A stretch of 64,000 bases of DNA from Zavarzinia compransoris. Its GTDB lineage: Bacteria; Pseudomonadota; Alphaproteobacteria; Zavarziniales; Zavarziniaceae. Shown here piece after piece: positions 9,132 through 17,248 of the stretch; positions within the stretch are counted from its first letter, which is position 1; every line of letters begins with the position of its first letter. The DNA lies in the NCBI RefSeq assembly GCF_003173055.1, contig NZ_QGLF01000002.1, positions 972,324 through 1,036,323 on the forward strand. The letters run 5' to 3'. The notes beneath the pieces are model-generated. The model had not been told where the DNA came from. It worked only from the letters and a program-made list of their open reading frames with translations, and ran no database searches. A program made the position numbers and the translations under genes.

Positions 9132-10061
9132 ATGCGTAGAGTGACGATGCTGCTGCTGCTTGTCTTCGTCGGCGCGCCCCTGGCCGCGCTTTTGGCGGCG
9201 GGGGTCGCATCCTCTCTTCTCGGGGCGGCGGTGCGGATCCCGGTCGCGGCCCCGCCGGCCGACCTGGCCCTGGCGCCCGTGCGTTTCACCACGCGGGACG
9301 GGGTGGAGATCGCCGCCTGGTCGGCGGAGGCGGAGGCACCCAAGGCGACCGTGATCATCGCCCCCGGCTTCGGTTCCAGCCGCGGCGATGCCGCCGGCGG
9401 CCTTTACGCCCTGATGCGCGACCTGCTGGGGCGCGACTATTCGGTTCTCGCCCTCGATCTCCGCAATCACGGCGAGTCGGGCGACGGGCCGCGGCTGCTG
9501 GCGGGCGGCATCGACGAGGCGGCGGATATCGTCGCCGCCCTCGACTGGATCAAGCGCCGCCACCCGAGCCGCCGCATCGCCGTCTACGGCATCGACCTCG
9601 GTGCCGCCGCCGCCCTGGTCGCGGTCGCCGGGGACCCGCGGATCGAAGCCGTGGTCAGCGCCGATCTCTTCGCCCGCGCGGAACCGTTCCTGTCCGGGGT
9701 GCTGGTCCGCCGCGCCGCCTGGCCGGCGCTTGCCGCCGATCTCGGCCTCTGGGGCCTGCGTCATCTCCGCGGCGAGCGGCGCGAGCCGACGGACATGGCC
9801 GTCCTCGCCGCCCATCTGCCCCCTATGCCCTGGCTGATCGTCCAATCCGCCGCCGATCCCCTGGTGCCGCTGGCCGAGGGGCAGGCCCTGGCCAAGGCGG
9901 CACCCTGGGCCGCCTTCTGGGTGGCGCCGGCCCCGGCCCTGGACCATCCGCTGCTCGCCGGCGGCGGCCTGCACGGCCGGGCCCATGAGTTTCACCGCGA
10001 GGACTGGATCGAGATCGTCGCATCCTTCCTCGACAGTACTTTCGCCACGATGTTCGGCTGA
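9132..10061 (+). CDS. Alpha/beta hydrolase with Asp at the nucleophile elbow
   Basis: About 309 residues. A hydrophobic N-terminal helix (MLLLLVFVGAPLAALLAAG) suggests a membrane anchor or signal. The alpha/beta-hydrolase fold is recognisable: VIIAPGFGSSRGD for the oxyanion strand, VLALDLRNHGESG, SAADPLVPLAEG for the acid, and a candidate His in ALDHPLL. The elbow reads G-I-D-L-G, so the usual Ser of GxSxG is Asp. An Asp nucleophile is known in haloalkane dehalogenases and epoxide hydrolases, but the rest looks like lysophospholipase-type hydrolases. ATG 9132 was chosen because it opens directly onto the hydrophobic helix; GTG 9054 or ATG 9117 are alternatives. The next gene starts four bases after its stop. 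Confidence 0.75.
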   Translation: MRRVTMLLLLVFVGAPLAALLAAGVASSLLGAAVRIPVAAPPADLALAPVRFTTRDGVEIAAWSAEAEAPKATVIIAPGFGSSRGDAAGGLYALMRDLLGRDYSVLALDLRNHGESGDGPRLLAGGIDEAADIVAALDWIKRRHPSRRIAVYGIDLGAAAALVAVAGDPRIEAVVSADLFARAEPFLSGVLVRRAAWPALAADLGLWGLRHLRGERREPTDMAVLAAHLPPMPWLIVQSAADPLVPLAEGQALAKAAPWAAFWVAPAPALDHPLLAGGGLHGRAHEFHREDWIEIVASFLDSTFATMFG

Positions 10062-10065
10062 GATC

Positions 10066-11997
10066 ATGAGTTTCGAGACCAAAAGCGCCGACAGCGTGCA
10101 GATCCGCCTGACCACCGGCTTCGACAGCCATATCACCGCCGTCGACGAGGGCTTCGCCGCCCTGACCGGCTGGCCGGCGGGCGAGGCGCTGAACCAGACC
10201 ATCGCCATCCTGTTCGGGCCGTGGAGCGAGCGCGGCACGGTCGACCGCCTGACCCGCGCCGTCGAACGGGGCGAGACGGTCGAGCCGACGCCGGTCAAGC
10301 TCTATGCCTACAGCGGCCAGACCTTCGAGGCCGTGGCCTCGGTCGCCGGCGGCGGGCCGGGGGTCTCGGTCCTCACCTTGCACGGGCCGGCCGGGCTCGG
10401 CGCCCCTGTCCCCGCCGCCGCCCAGGGGCCGGCGGAAGTGGCCGAACTGGTGCCGCCGAGCGCGGACCGCCTGCTGCCCGCCCTGGTCGAGGCGATGCGC
10501 GATGCCTTCGCCGTCACCGATGAGGAGGGACGCCTGCTGCTCGGCAACGAGCCGCTCGGGCGCATGCTCGGCACCGCGCTCGCCGATCTGGCCGGGCGGC
10601 CCCTGGCCGAGGTCATGGACCTGCGCTTCCCGCCGGGCGAGAGCGAAGGGCTGGGGGCCGCGGTGATCCATGCCGCCGGCGCCGCCCACCGCTCCGCCGC
10701 GGTCAATACCGCCCGCGGCATCGACCAGCGTGGCCGGCCGTTCCGGGTGCTGACCTTCCGGGCCACGGCCTCGGGCGCCGGCCCGGCGAAGCCGGCCAAT
10801 CCGCTGCAAACCCGGCTGGAAGTGCTGGAACAGACCCTGGTCCGCCGCATCAGCCAGGAAGGGCGGGCGCTGGCCGTCGGCCTGCTCGAAATCGTCGCCG
10901 ACGACGAGATCGCGCGCGAACTCGGCTCGGTCTGGGGCGATACGCTGGAACGGGCGCGGCTGGCGGCCGGCGTCGCCGTCGCCGGCGAACTCCGGGCCGG
11001 CGAACTCTATGCCGTCCTTCGGGACGATGTGCTGATCGTCCTGCTCCAGGGTTCGGTCACGGTCGAGGAAGCCCAGGGCCGCATGCAGGCGATCGCCCAG
11101 GTCTGCCGCCATCGCCTGATCGCCGAGCGCGGCGCCCTGGCCGCGCTCGAAGTGCTGGGCGGGGCGACCATGATCGGCCTCGACCATCCCGCCCTGCGGG
11201 GCGGGGCGGGCGAGGGCGCCGTGGCAGAACGGATCGGCGCCGCCATCCGCAACGACCAGGGCAGCGGCTATCAGGTCGAGACCGTGATCGCCGATATCCT
11301 GGACGAAGGCCTGGTGGTCACCCATCCGGTGCGCGGCCGCGATCTCGGCCCGGCGCGCCAGACCATCGCCGCGTTCGACGAACGCTCGGGCCGCTGGCTG
11401 TCGTGGCTGCGCAAGCGCCACCGCCTCAGCCCCAATCTGGAACGGGAATTCGACGTCGCCCTGCTCGGCCGCGTGGTCGAGCGGCTGCATTCGGGCGAGG
11501 AAACCACCGGCGCCCTGCTCGTGCCGCTGAATTGCCAGAGCCTGCAGCACCAGTCGACCTTCGACCGGCTGGGCGCCCTCGTCAACGGCCTGCCCCTTGC
11601 CGCCAAGGTGCGCTTCCAGGCCCTGGTCACCGGCGTTCCCCCCGATCTCCAGGGCGAGCGCCTGCTGGTCTTCGTGCGCCGGGTCGCGGCCTTCGGACGC
11701 GGGATCTGGCTCGGCCTCGACGGGCTGGACAGCCAGGGCATAATCGGCCGGCAGGAAGGCCTGGCTGGCATCGCCCTCGACCACGCCCGCCTCGCGATCA
11801 TGATCGAGCGCGAGCCGATGCAGGTGAAGCATTTCATCGAACGCCTGCGCGCCGGCAACCAGCCGGTGCTGGTCCACGGCGTCGAGCGGCCGGAACAGGC
11901 CCAGCTGCTGTTCAACACTTTCGGCGTCACCCTGGCGACCGGCCCCGGGGTCGAACGGCTGGCCAACGCGCCGCGCTTCGTGCCGATCGAAACCTGA
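10066..11997 (+). CDS. PAS protein with degenerate GGDEF-like and EAL-like regions
   Basis: A 643-residue soluble protein. Two PAS-like regions are visible (about residues 10-110 and 140-245: FDSHITAVDEGFAALTGW and AFAVTDEEGRLLLGNEPLGRMLG). Residues about 265-400 have the pattern of a GGDEF domain but lack a GG[DE]EF signature. The C-terminal 200 residues resemble an EAL domain: PVLVHGVERPEQAQLLFNTFG aligns by eye with the VIAEGVET-EQ-LL--LG block, yet the EAL metal-binding signature is missing. I read it as a catalytically dead c-di-GMP-type sensor or effector. It starts four bases after the hydrolase stop and meets a histidine kinase tail to tail. Confidence 0.65.
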   Translation: MSFETKSADSVQIRLTTGFDSHITAVDEGFAALTGWPAGEALNQTIAILFGPWSERGTVDRLTRAVERGETVEPTPVKLYAYSGQTFEAVASVAGGGPGVSVLTLHGPAGLGAPVPAAAQGPAEVAELVPPSADRLLPALVEAMRDAFAVTDEEGRLLLGNEPLGRMLGTALADLAGRPLAEVMDLRFPPGESEGLGAAVIHAAGAAHRSAAVNTARGIDQRGRPFRVLTFRATASGAGPAKPANPLQTRLEVLEQTLVRRISQEGRALAVGLLEIVADDEIARELGSVWGDTLERARLAAGVAVAGELRAGELYAVLRDDVLIVLLQGSVTVEEAQGRMQAIAQVCRHRLIAERGALAALEVLGGATMIGLDHPALRGGAGEGAVAERIGAAIRNDQGSGYQVETVIADILDEGLVVTHPVRGRDLGPARQTIAAFDERSGRWLSWLRKRHRLSPNLEREFDVALLGRVVERLHSGEETTGALLVPLNCQSLQHQSTFDRLGALVNGLPLAAKVRFQALVTGVPPDLQGERLLVFVRRVAAFGRGIWLGLDGLDSQGIIGRQEGLAGIALDHARLAIMIEREPMQVKHFIERLRAGNQPVLVHGVERPEQAQLLFNTFGVTLATGPGVERLANAPRFVPIET

Positions 11998-12008
11998 ATT
12001 CTCAGGGG

Positions 12009-13718
12009 TCAGGCGGGCAGGCGCACGGTCGCGACCGTGCCCTGGTCGATGCCGGCGCTGGCGAATTCGACCTTGCCCTTCAGTTGCAGGGCAAGGCCGC
12101 GGATCAGGCGCATGCCCAGGCTCTTCGCCTTGTCCGCCGGGTTGCGGCCGTCGGCGAGGCCGGCGCCGTCGTCGGCGATGACGAGGGTGAGGGCGCCGTC
12201 CCCGGCCTGCAACGAGATGCGGATGGTGCCGCTGCGCCCGTCGGCGAACCCGTGCTTCAGGGCATTGGTCAGCAATTCGTTGGCGATCAGGGCGAGAGGG
12301 ACGGCCCGGTCCATCGGCAGGCTGACGCTGGACAGATCGAGTTCGAGGGCGACGCGGCCGCGCGTCGTGCCTTCGCCGGTCAGGCTTTCCCCGATCGAGC
12401 GGAGGAAGGCGCCGCAATCGACCGCGGCGAATTCGCCGCCCTGGTAAAGCTGTTCGTGCAGCTGCGCCATGGCGCGGATGCGGCTCACCGTGTCGGTGAA
12501 GCCCTGGCGCAGCACCGGATCGCCGTATTGCCCGGCTTGCAGGGACAGAAGGCTGGAGACGATCTGGAGATTGTTCTTGGTCCGGTGGTGCATCTCCTTG
12601 AACAGGAGCGTGCGGGAGGCCAGCGCCTCCTCGAGGTCCACGGTGCGGGCGGCCAGCTTGTCCTTGGCCGCGTCCTCGCGCCCGATGGCGCGCAGCCCGA
12701 AGGCGGTCAGGCCGCTGATCAAGGCGCCGGCGATCACCAGGAAGATGAAGCTGGAACCGGCATTGCCGCGCCAATCCTGCAAGGCCGCCTCGCGGTCGAT
12801 GGTGGCGAGCGTGACCAGGGGCAGGCCGGCGATCCGCCGGTAGGCGATGATCGCCGGCGTGCCGTTCACGATCGCCGGCGCCTCGACCGCGCCATCGTCC
12901 TTGCCGCTCGACAGATAGGCGTGGAAGAAGGGGGTATAGAGGAAATCGCGCCCGACCATGCCGTCGTTGATCGGCCAGCGCACGACGAGGCGGCCGTCGG
13001 TGCGGAACAATTCGAGCGCGGTGGTCGAGGGCACGTGCAGCCCGCCGTGGAACTGGGCGAAATACCGCATGTCGATGGCGGCGAGGACGACGCCGGCGAA
13101 GCGCCCGTCGCGCACCAGCCGGCGGCTGACGCTGAAATAGACCGAATCGGTCAGCCGGCTGCGGTTGGCCGGGGTGATGAAGAAGTCGTCGCCGTTCTGA
13201 TGGGCGACGAAAAAGTCGCGGTCGGCGAAATCGGCCGGCGGCGTCTTGCCCTGGCTGGTCGAATAGACCACCCGGCCCTTGTCGTCGAAGAACCAGATCG
13301 AGCCGATCTGCGGCAGCAGCCGGGCCATGCCGATCAGGCGCAGGCGCCGGGTCTCGGTGGCGAAAAGCGCGTTCAGGCCCTCGTCGGCGACCAGTTCGAC
13401 CGCCTGGCGCAGCACGAGGTCCGAGCCCTTGATCGTCCATTGGAAATGCTCGTCGACGACGCGGGACAGCAGCCGCGCCTCGGCCTGGGCATTGGCCAGC
13501 GCGCGGTCGTGGGCGGTCCAGGTCAGCGCCGCCCAGGTGACGAAGCCCGAGACCATCAGCAGGGTGACGATGAACAGCAGGATGGTGCGGGGCTTGCGCC
13601 CCGCCTGTTCGAGGTCGTCGACCAGGGCCCGGCCGCGCCGGGCCACGGCGCCCAGGCGGTCGGTCTCCGCCTTTGCCGGTTTCGCGGCATTGCCGCCGAC
13701 CTCTGGTGAAACGCTCAC
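12009..13718 (-). CDS. Sensor histidine kinase, dCache plus HisKA_2 type
   Basis: A membrane sensor of 569 residues: transmembrane helix about 45-65, a periplasmic Cache-like sensor (about 75-315, with IWFFDDKGRVVYSTSQG and DMRYFAQFHGG), a second helix about 323-343, then a HisKA_2 dimerisation/phosphoacceptor region with EMHHRTKNNLQIVSSLLSLQ (phosphoacceptor His 377 or 378), and an ATPase domain (ALIANELLTNALKHGF, IADDGAGL). HisKA_2/HWE kinases in alphaproteobacteria commonly feed general stress (PhyR-type) or light signalling. No response regulator is adjacent, so its partner is elsewhere. Confidence 0.9.
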   Translation of the reverse strand: MSVSPEVGGNAAKPAKAETDRLGAVARRGRALVDDLEQAGRKPRTILLFIVTLLMVSGFVTWAALTWTAHDRALANAQAEARLLSRVVDEHFQWTIKGSDLVLRQAVELVADEGLNALFATETRRLRLIGMARLLPQIGSIWFFDDKGRVVYSTSQGKTPPADFADRDFFVAHQNGDDFFITPANRSRLTDSVYFSVSRRLVRDGRFAGVVLAAIDMRYFAQFHGGLHVPSTTALELFRTDGRLVVRWPINDGMVGRDFLYTPFFHAYLSSGKDDGAVEAPAIVNGTPAIIAYRRIAGLPLVTLATIDREAALQDWRGNAGSSFIFLVIAGALISGLTAFGLRAIGREDAAKDKLAARTVDLEEALASRTLLFKEMHHRTKNNLQIVSSLLSLQAGQYGDPVLRQGFTDTVSRIRAMAQLHEQLYQGGEFAAVDCGAFLRSIGESLTGEGTTRGRVALELDLSSVSLPMDRAVPLALIANELLTNALKHGFADGRSGTIRISLQAGDGALTLVIADDGAGLADGRNPADKAKSLGMRLIRGLALQLKGKVEFASAGIDQGTVATVRLPA

Positions 13719-13746
13719 CCTGCCTGCCTTCCGAATGTCCGGGCGC

Positions 13747-14847
13747 TCAGCCGATCACGATGCGCGGTGCGGCCCGGCCATGATGGCCCGGCTGCTCCAA
13801 TCCCGCCAGCACCCGCCGCGCGATCGCCAGATAGGCCCCGGCCTCGGCACTGTCCGGCGCGGCGGCGACGATGGGCCGGCCCGCGTCCGCATGCTCGCGG
13901 ATCGCGATATGCAGCGGCACTTCGCCGAGGAAGGGCACGCCCAGCCGGTCCGCCGTCTCATGGGCGCCGCCATGGGCGAAGATGTCCGAGCGGCCGTGGC
14001 AATGGGGGCAGAGAAAATAGCTCATGTTCTCGACGATGCCGAGCACGGGCACCGCCACCTTCTCGAACATGGCCAGGCCCTTGCGGGCGTCGATCAGGGC
14101 GATGTCCTGCGGCGTCGAGACGATCACGGCGCCGGCCAGCGGCGCCCGCTGGCTCAGGGTCAGCTGGGCGTCGCCGGTGCCGGGCGGCAGGTCGATCACC
14201 AGGATGTCGAGGGGCGCCCAGGCGACGTCGTTCAGCAATTGGCTAAGCGCGCTCATGACCATGGGGCCGCGCCAGATCACCGCCTGGTCTTCCGGCACCA
14301 TCAGGCCGATCGACATGGCCTTGAGGCCGAAAGCCTCGAGCGGGATCAGCTTCTTGTCCTGAGTGGTGCGCGGCCGCTCGGTCAGGCCCAGCATGCGCGG
14401 GATCGACGGGCCGTAGATATCGGCATCGAGCAGGCCGACCTTCAGCCCCAGGCGCTGAAGGCCGAGGGCGAGATTGACCGCCGTCGTCGATTTGCCGACC
14501 CCGCCCTTGCCGCTGGCGACCGCGATCACCTTGCCGACGCCGGGCAGGGCCAGCGGCTTGGCCGCCGTGTCGGGCCGGGGCGGGGCCGGGGGGGCTGCGC
14601 GATGCGCGGTCAGCACGGCGGTGACCGAGAGGACGCCGGGCAGCGCCATCACCGCGCGCTCGCAGGCGGCGCGGAGCGGCTCGCGCGCCGCGGCCTTGGC
14701 GGGGTCGATCTCGATCGAGAAGGCGACATGGCCGTCGCGTAGCACAAGGCCGCTGATCAGCCCCGCCGCGACCACATCCTTGCCGCTGTCCGGGTCCGAA
14801 ATGCGGGCAAGGGTGGCTATAACCTCGTCGCGTGTTGCCGTCGTCAT
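13747..14847 (-). CDS. apbC: Mrp/ApbC-type Fe-S cluster carrier ATPase
   Basis: A 366-residue P-loop NTPase that binds and delivers Fe-S clusters to cytoplasmic apoproteins. It has an N-terminal MIP18-like domain (TRDEVIATLARISDPDSGKDVV), a deviant Walker A SGKGGVGKSTT, LLDADIYGPSIPRMLG, VIDLPPGTGDAQLT, and the cluster-binding C-P-H-C motif in YFLCPHCHGRSDIF. The ATG at 14847 follows AAGGACGAAGG at ideal distance; the frame runs 12 codons further upstream but without a better site. It is divergent from hflK. Confidence 0.93.
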   Translation of the reverse strand: MTTATRDEVIATLARISDPDSGKDVVAAGLISGLVLRDGHVAFSIEIDPAKAAAREPLRAACERAVMALPGVLSVTAVLTAHRAAPPAPPRPDTAAKPLALPGVGKVIAVASGKGGVGKSTTAVNLALGLQRLGLKVGLLDADIYGPSIPRMLGLTERPRTTQDKKLIPLEAFGLKAMSIGLMVPEDQAVIWRGPMVMSALSQLLNDVAWAPLDILVIDLPPGTGDAQLTLSQRAPLAGAVIVSTPQDIALIDARKGLAMFEKVAVPVLGIVENMSYFLCPHCHGRSDIFAHGGAHETADRLGVPFLGEVPLHIAIREHADAGRPIVAAAPDSAEAGAYLAIARRVLAGLEQPGHHGRAAPRIVIG

Positions 14848-15025
14848 TGCCTTCGTCCTTGAAATACCCGGCTTTTCGCCCACATTGCGAAGGGCGAAGG
14901 ATGGGGGGCGGCGGAATCGGCCGATCCGGCGACCCCCGCCGCATGTTCATTGGGATATAGCGCATCGCCGTCCGGTCCCCAACACCCCGGACGCCGCGCT
15001 GTGCAAGGTGGGAGATCCAGACAGC

Positions 15026-16147
15026 ATGCCATGGCAGAACAATGGCGGCCCGTGGGGTGGCGGCGGCAACAATGGCGGCGGCGGCAATCGCGGCCCCTGG
15101 GGCCAGGGCCCGCGCGGGCCGGGCGGCGGCGGCCAGCCGCCGAATCTCGAGGATCTGCTGCGGCGGGGCCAGGATCGGTTCAAGGACATCATGCCGGGCG
15201 GCGGCTGGGGCAAGCGGGGCATCCTGCTCGGCGGCCTCGTGCTCGCCTTCGTCTGGGGCATCACCGGCTTCTACCGGGTGGAGCCGGACGAACTGGGCAT
15301 GGTCACCCGCTTCGGCAAATGGGTCGAGACCACGCCGCCGGGCCTGCATTATCACCTGCCCGCCCCGATCGAGAGCGTGGCCACGCTGTCCGTCACCACC
15401 CAGCGCCGGGTCGACGTCGGCCTGACCACCAATGACGGCGTCCGCGGCCTGCGCCGCGAGAATCCGGACGAAAGCCTGATCCTGACCGGTGACGAGAATA
15501 TCGCCGACGTCGCCTTCTCGGTCTTCTGGGTGATCGACGATGCGAGCCGCTATCTCTTCAACGTCCAGGATCCCGATACCACCGTCCGCGCCGTGGCCAT
15601 TTCCGCCATGCGCGAGGTGATCGGCCGTTCCCGCCTCCAGGAGGCGCAGACCGAGGGCCGCGAGAAGATCGCCCGCGAGGCGCGCGACCTGATCCAGAGC
15701 GTGCTGACCGCCTATGGCGCCGGCGTCCAGGTGACCCAGCTCCAGCTGCACCGGGTCGACCCGCCGGGCGCCGTGATCGAAGCCTATCGCGACGTCCAGG
15801 CCGCCCGCGCCAACCAGGAACAGTACCGCAACGAGGCGGAAGCCTATTACAACGACAAGGTGCCCCAGGCCCGCGGCCTGGCGGAAAAGATCCTGCAGGA
15901 GGCCGAGGGCTATCGCCAGCAGGTGGTGGCCGACGCCCAGGGCCAGGCGGCCCGCTTCCTCTCGGTCCTGACCGCCTATAACGCGTCGAAGGACGTCACC
16001 ATGCAGCGGATCTACATCGAGACGATGGAAGGCATCCTGCGCAACATGAACAAGATCCTGATCGACGGCGGCAGCGGCACCCAGGGCGTGCTGCCCTATC
16101 TGCCGCTGCCGGAACTCGGCCGCGCGCCCGGGACGGGAGGCCAGTAA
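15026..16147 (+). CDS. hflK: HflK, SPFH-domain subunit of the FtsH regulator complex
   Basis: A 373-residue inner-membrane stomatin/prohibitin-family protein. With HflC it forms a periplasm-facing cage around FtsH and modulates its proteolysis. The N-terminus is an extreme Gly/Asn/Pro/Trp-rich tail (about residues 1-45), as is usual for HflK, then a transmembrane helix (about 64-82) and the SPFH domain (VEPDELGMVTRFGKWVETTP, then a long helical part EAQTEGREKIAREARDLIQ). The ATG at 15026 is preceded by GGGAG. Its stop overlaps the hflC start (TAATG). Confidence 0.95.
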   Translation: MPWQNNGGPWGGGGNNGGGGNRGPWGQGPRGPGGGGQPPNLEDLLRRGQDRFKDIMPGGGWGKRGILLGGLVLAFVWGITGFYRVEPDELGMVTRFGKWVETTPPGLHYHLPAPIESVATLSVTTQRRVDVGLTTNDGVRGLRRENPDESLILTGDENIADVAFSVFWVIDDASRYLFNVQDPDTTVRAVAISAMREVIGRSRLQEAQTEGREKIAREARDLIQSVLTAYGAGVQVTQLQLHRVDPPGAVIEAYRDVQAARANQEQYRNEAEAYYNDKVPQARGLAEKILQEAEGYRQQVVADAQGQAARFLSVLTAYNASKDVTMQRIYIETMEGILRNMNKILIDGGSGTQGVLPYLPLPELGRAPGTGGQ

Positions 16148-17052
16148 TGAACCGCCTTGCCATTGCCCTCGTCGCCGTCGTCGGCCTCGTCATCGTCGGC
16201 CTGTCGTCGGTCTTCACCGTATCGATGACCCAGCAGGCCATCGTCCTTCAGTTCGGCGACCCGAAGCGCGTGGTCGCGGAGCCCGGCCTGCACTTCAAGA
16301 TCCCGTTCTTCCAGAACGTGATCTTCATCGACAAGCGCGTGCTGCTGGTCGATGCCCCGGCCGAGGAACTGATCGCCGCCGACCAGAAGCGCGTCGTCAT
16401 CGACGCCTTCGCCCGCTGGCGCATTATCGATCCCCTGCGCTACTACCAGCGCCTGCGGACCGAGGATCTGGCCCGCCGGCAGCTTTCGACCTTCATCTCC
16501 TCGACGCTGCGCGACGTCGTCGGCCGCGAGCCGCTGACCGCCCTGCTGATCGACCCGCGCGAGACCGCGGGCGGCGGCCGGCGGGCCGAACTGATGCGCC
16601 GCATCAGCCAGCTGGTGAACGAAAAGGCCAAGGAGAACGGCATCGAGATCGTCGACGTCCGCATCCGCCGCGCCGACCTGCCGGACGCCAACAGCCAGGC
16701 CATCTTCCAGCGCATGCGCACCGAGCGCGACCAGGAAGCCAAGCTGATCCGCGCCACCGGCCAGGAGGCGGCGCAGAAGCGCCGCGCCGAAGCCGACCGC
16801 GAGGCGACCGTCATCCTGGCCAACGCCAAGCGCGACAGCGAAATCAAGCGCGGCGAAGGCGACGGCGAGGCGATCAAGATCTTCGCCGACGCCTTCGGCA
16901 AGGATCCGGTCTTCTTCGCCTTCTACCGCTCGATGCAGGCCTATCGCGAGGCCCTGAGCGACAAGAGCACCACCATGGTGCTGTCGCCGGACAGCGATTT
17001 CTTCCGCTTCCTCGACAATGTTGCGGGCGCGGCGGGCACGCCGGCGAAGTAA
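16147..17052 (+). CDS. hflC: HflC, partner SPFH-domain protein
   Basis: A 301-residue protein with an N-terminal signal anchor (LAIALVAVVGLVIVGLSSVFTV) and an SPFH domain (QQAIVLQFGDPKRVVAEPGLHFKIPF), followed by a charged helical stretch rich in Arg/Glu/Ala (ATGQEAAQKRRAEADREATV) and the FYRSMQAYREAL segment near the C-terminus. It partners with HflK. The start overlaps the hflK stop by one base, indicating a coupled pair; degP follows after 196 bases. Confidence 0.95.
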   Translation: MNRLAIALVAVVGLVIVGLSSVFTVSMTQQAIVLQFGDPKRVVAEPGLHFKIPFFQNVIFIDKRVLLVDAPAEELIAADQKRVVIDAFARWRIIDPLRYYQRLRTEDLARRQLSTFISSTLRDVVGREPLTALLIDPRETAGGGRRAELMRRISQLVNEKAKENGIEIVDVRIRRADLPDANSQAIFQRMRTERDQEAKLIRATGQEAAQKRRAEADREATVILANAKRDSEIKRGEGDGEAIKIFADAFGKDPVFFAFYRSMQAYREALSDKSTTMVLSPDSDFFRFLDNVAGAAGTPAK

Positions 17053-17067
17053 AGCGGCACGCGGCCG

Positions 17068-17090
17068 GCGGCGGAGATTTTCTCCGCCGC
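17068..17090 (+). other. Strong hairpin between hflC and degP
   Basis: Ten-base perfect arms (GCGGCGGAGA and its complement) with a TTT loop, 15 bases after the hflC stop. There is no T-run behind it, so it is not a textbook intrinsic terminator. It may stabilise the hflKC message or attenuate read-through into degP. Confidence 0.45.
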
Positions 17091-17248
17091 TGTGCCCCGG
17101 CAGCCACAATGCCTCCACAATCACTGCCTAAACCGCGAATGGCGGATGATCCCCCGGGGTGCCACCGGGCGCGGCCGTCCTCGAATCGATTGCGGGATTT
17201 GTCGCGGCATCCAATCCTTGCTGCCGCACTTCATGGAGCCGTCAGGTG

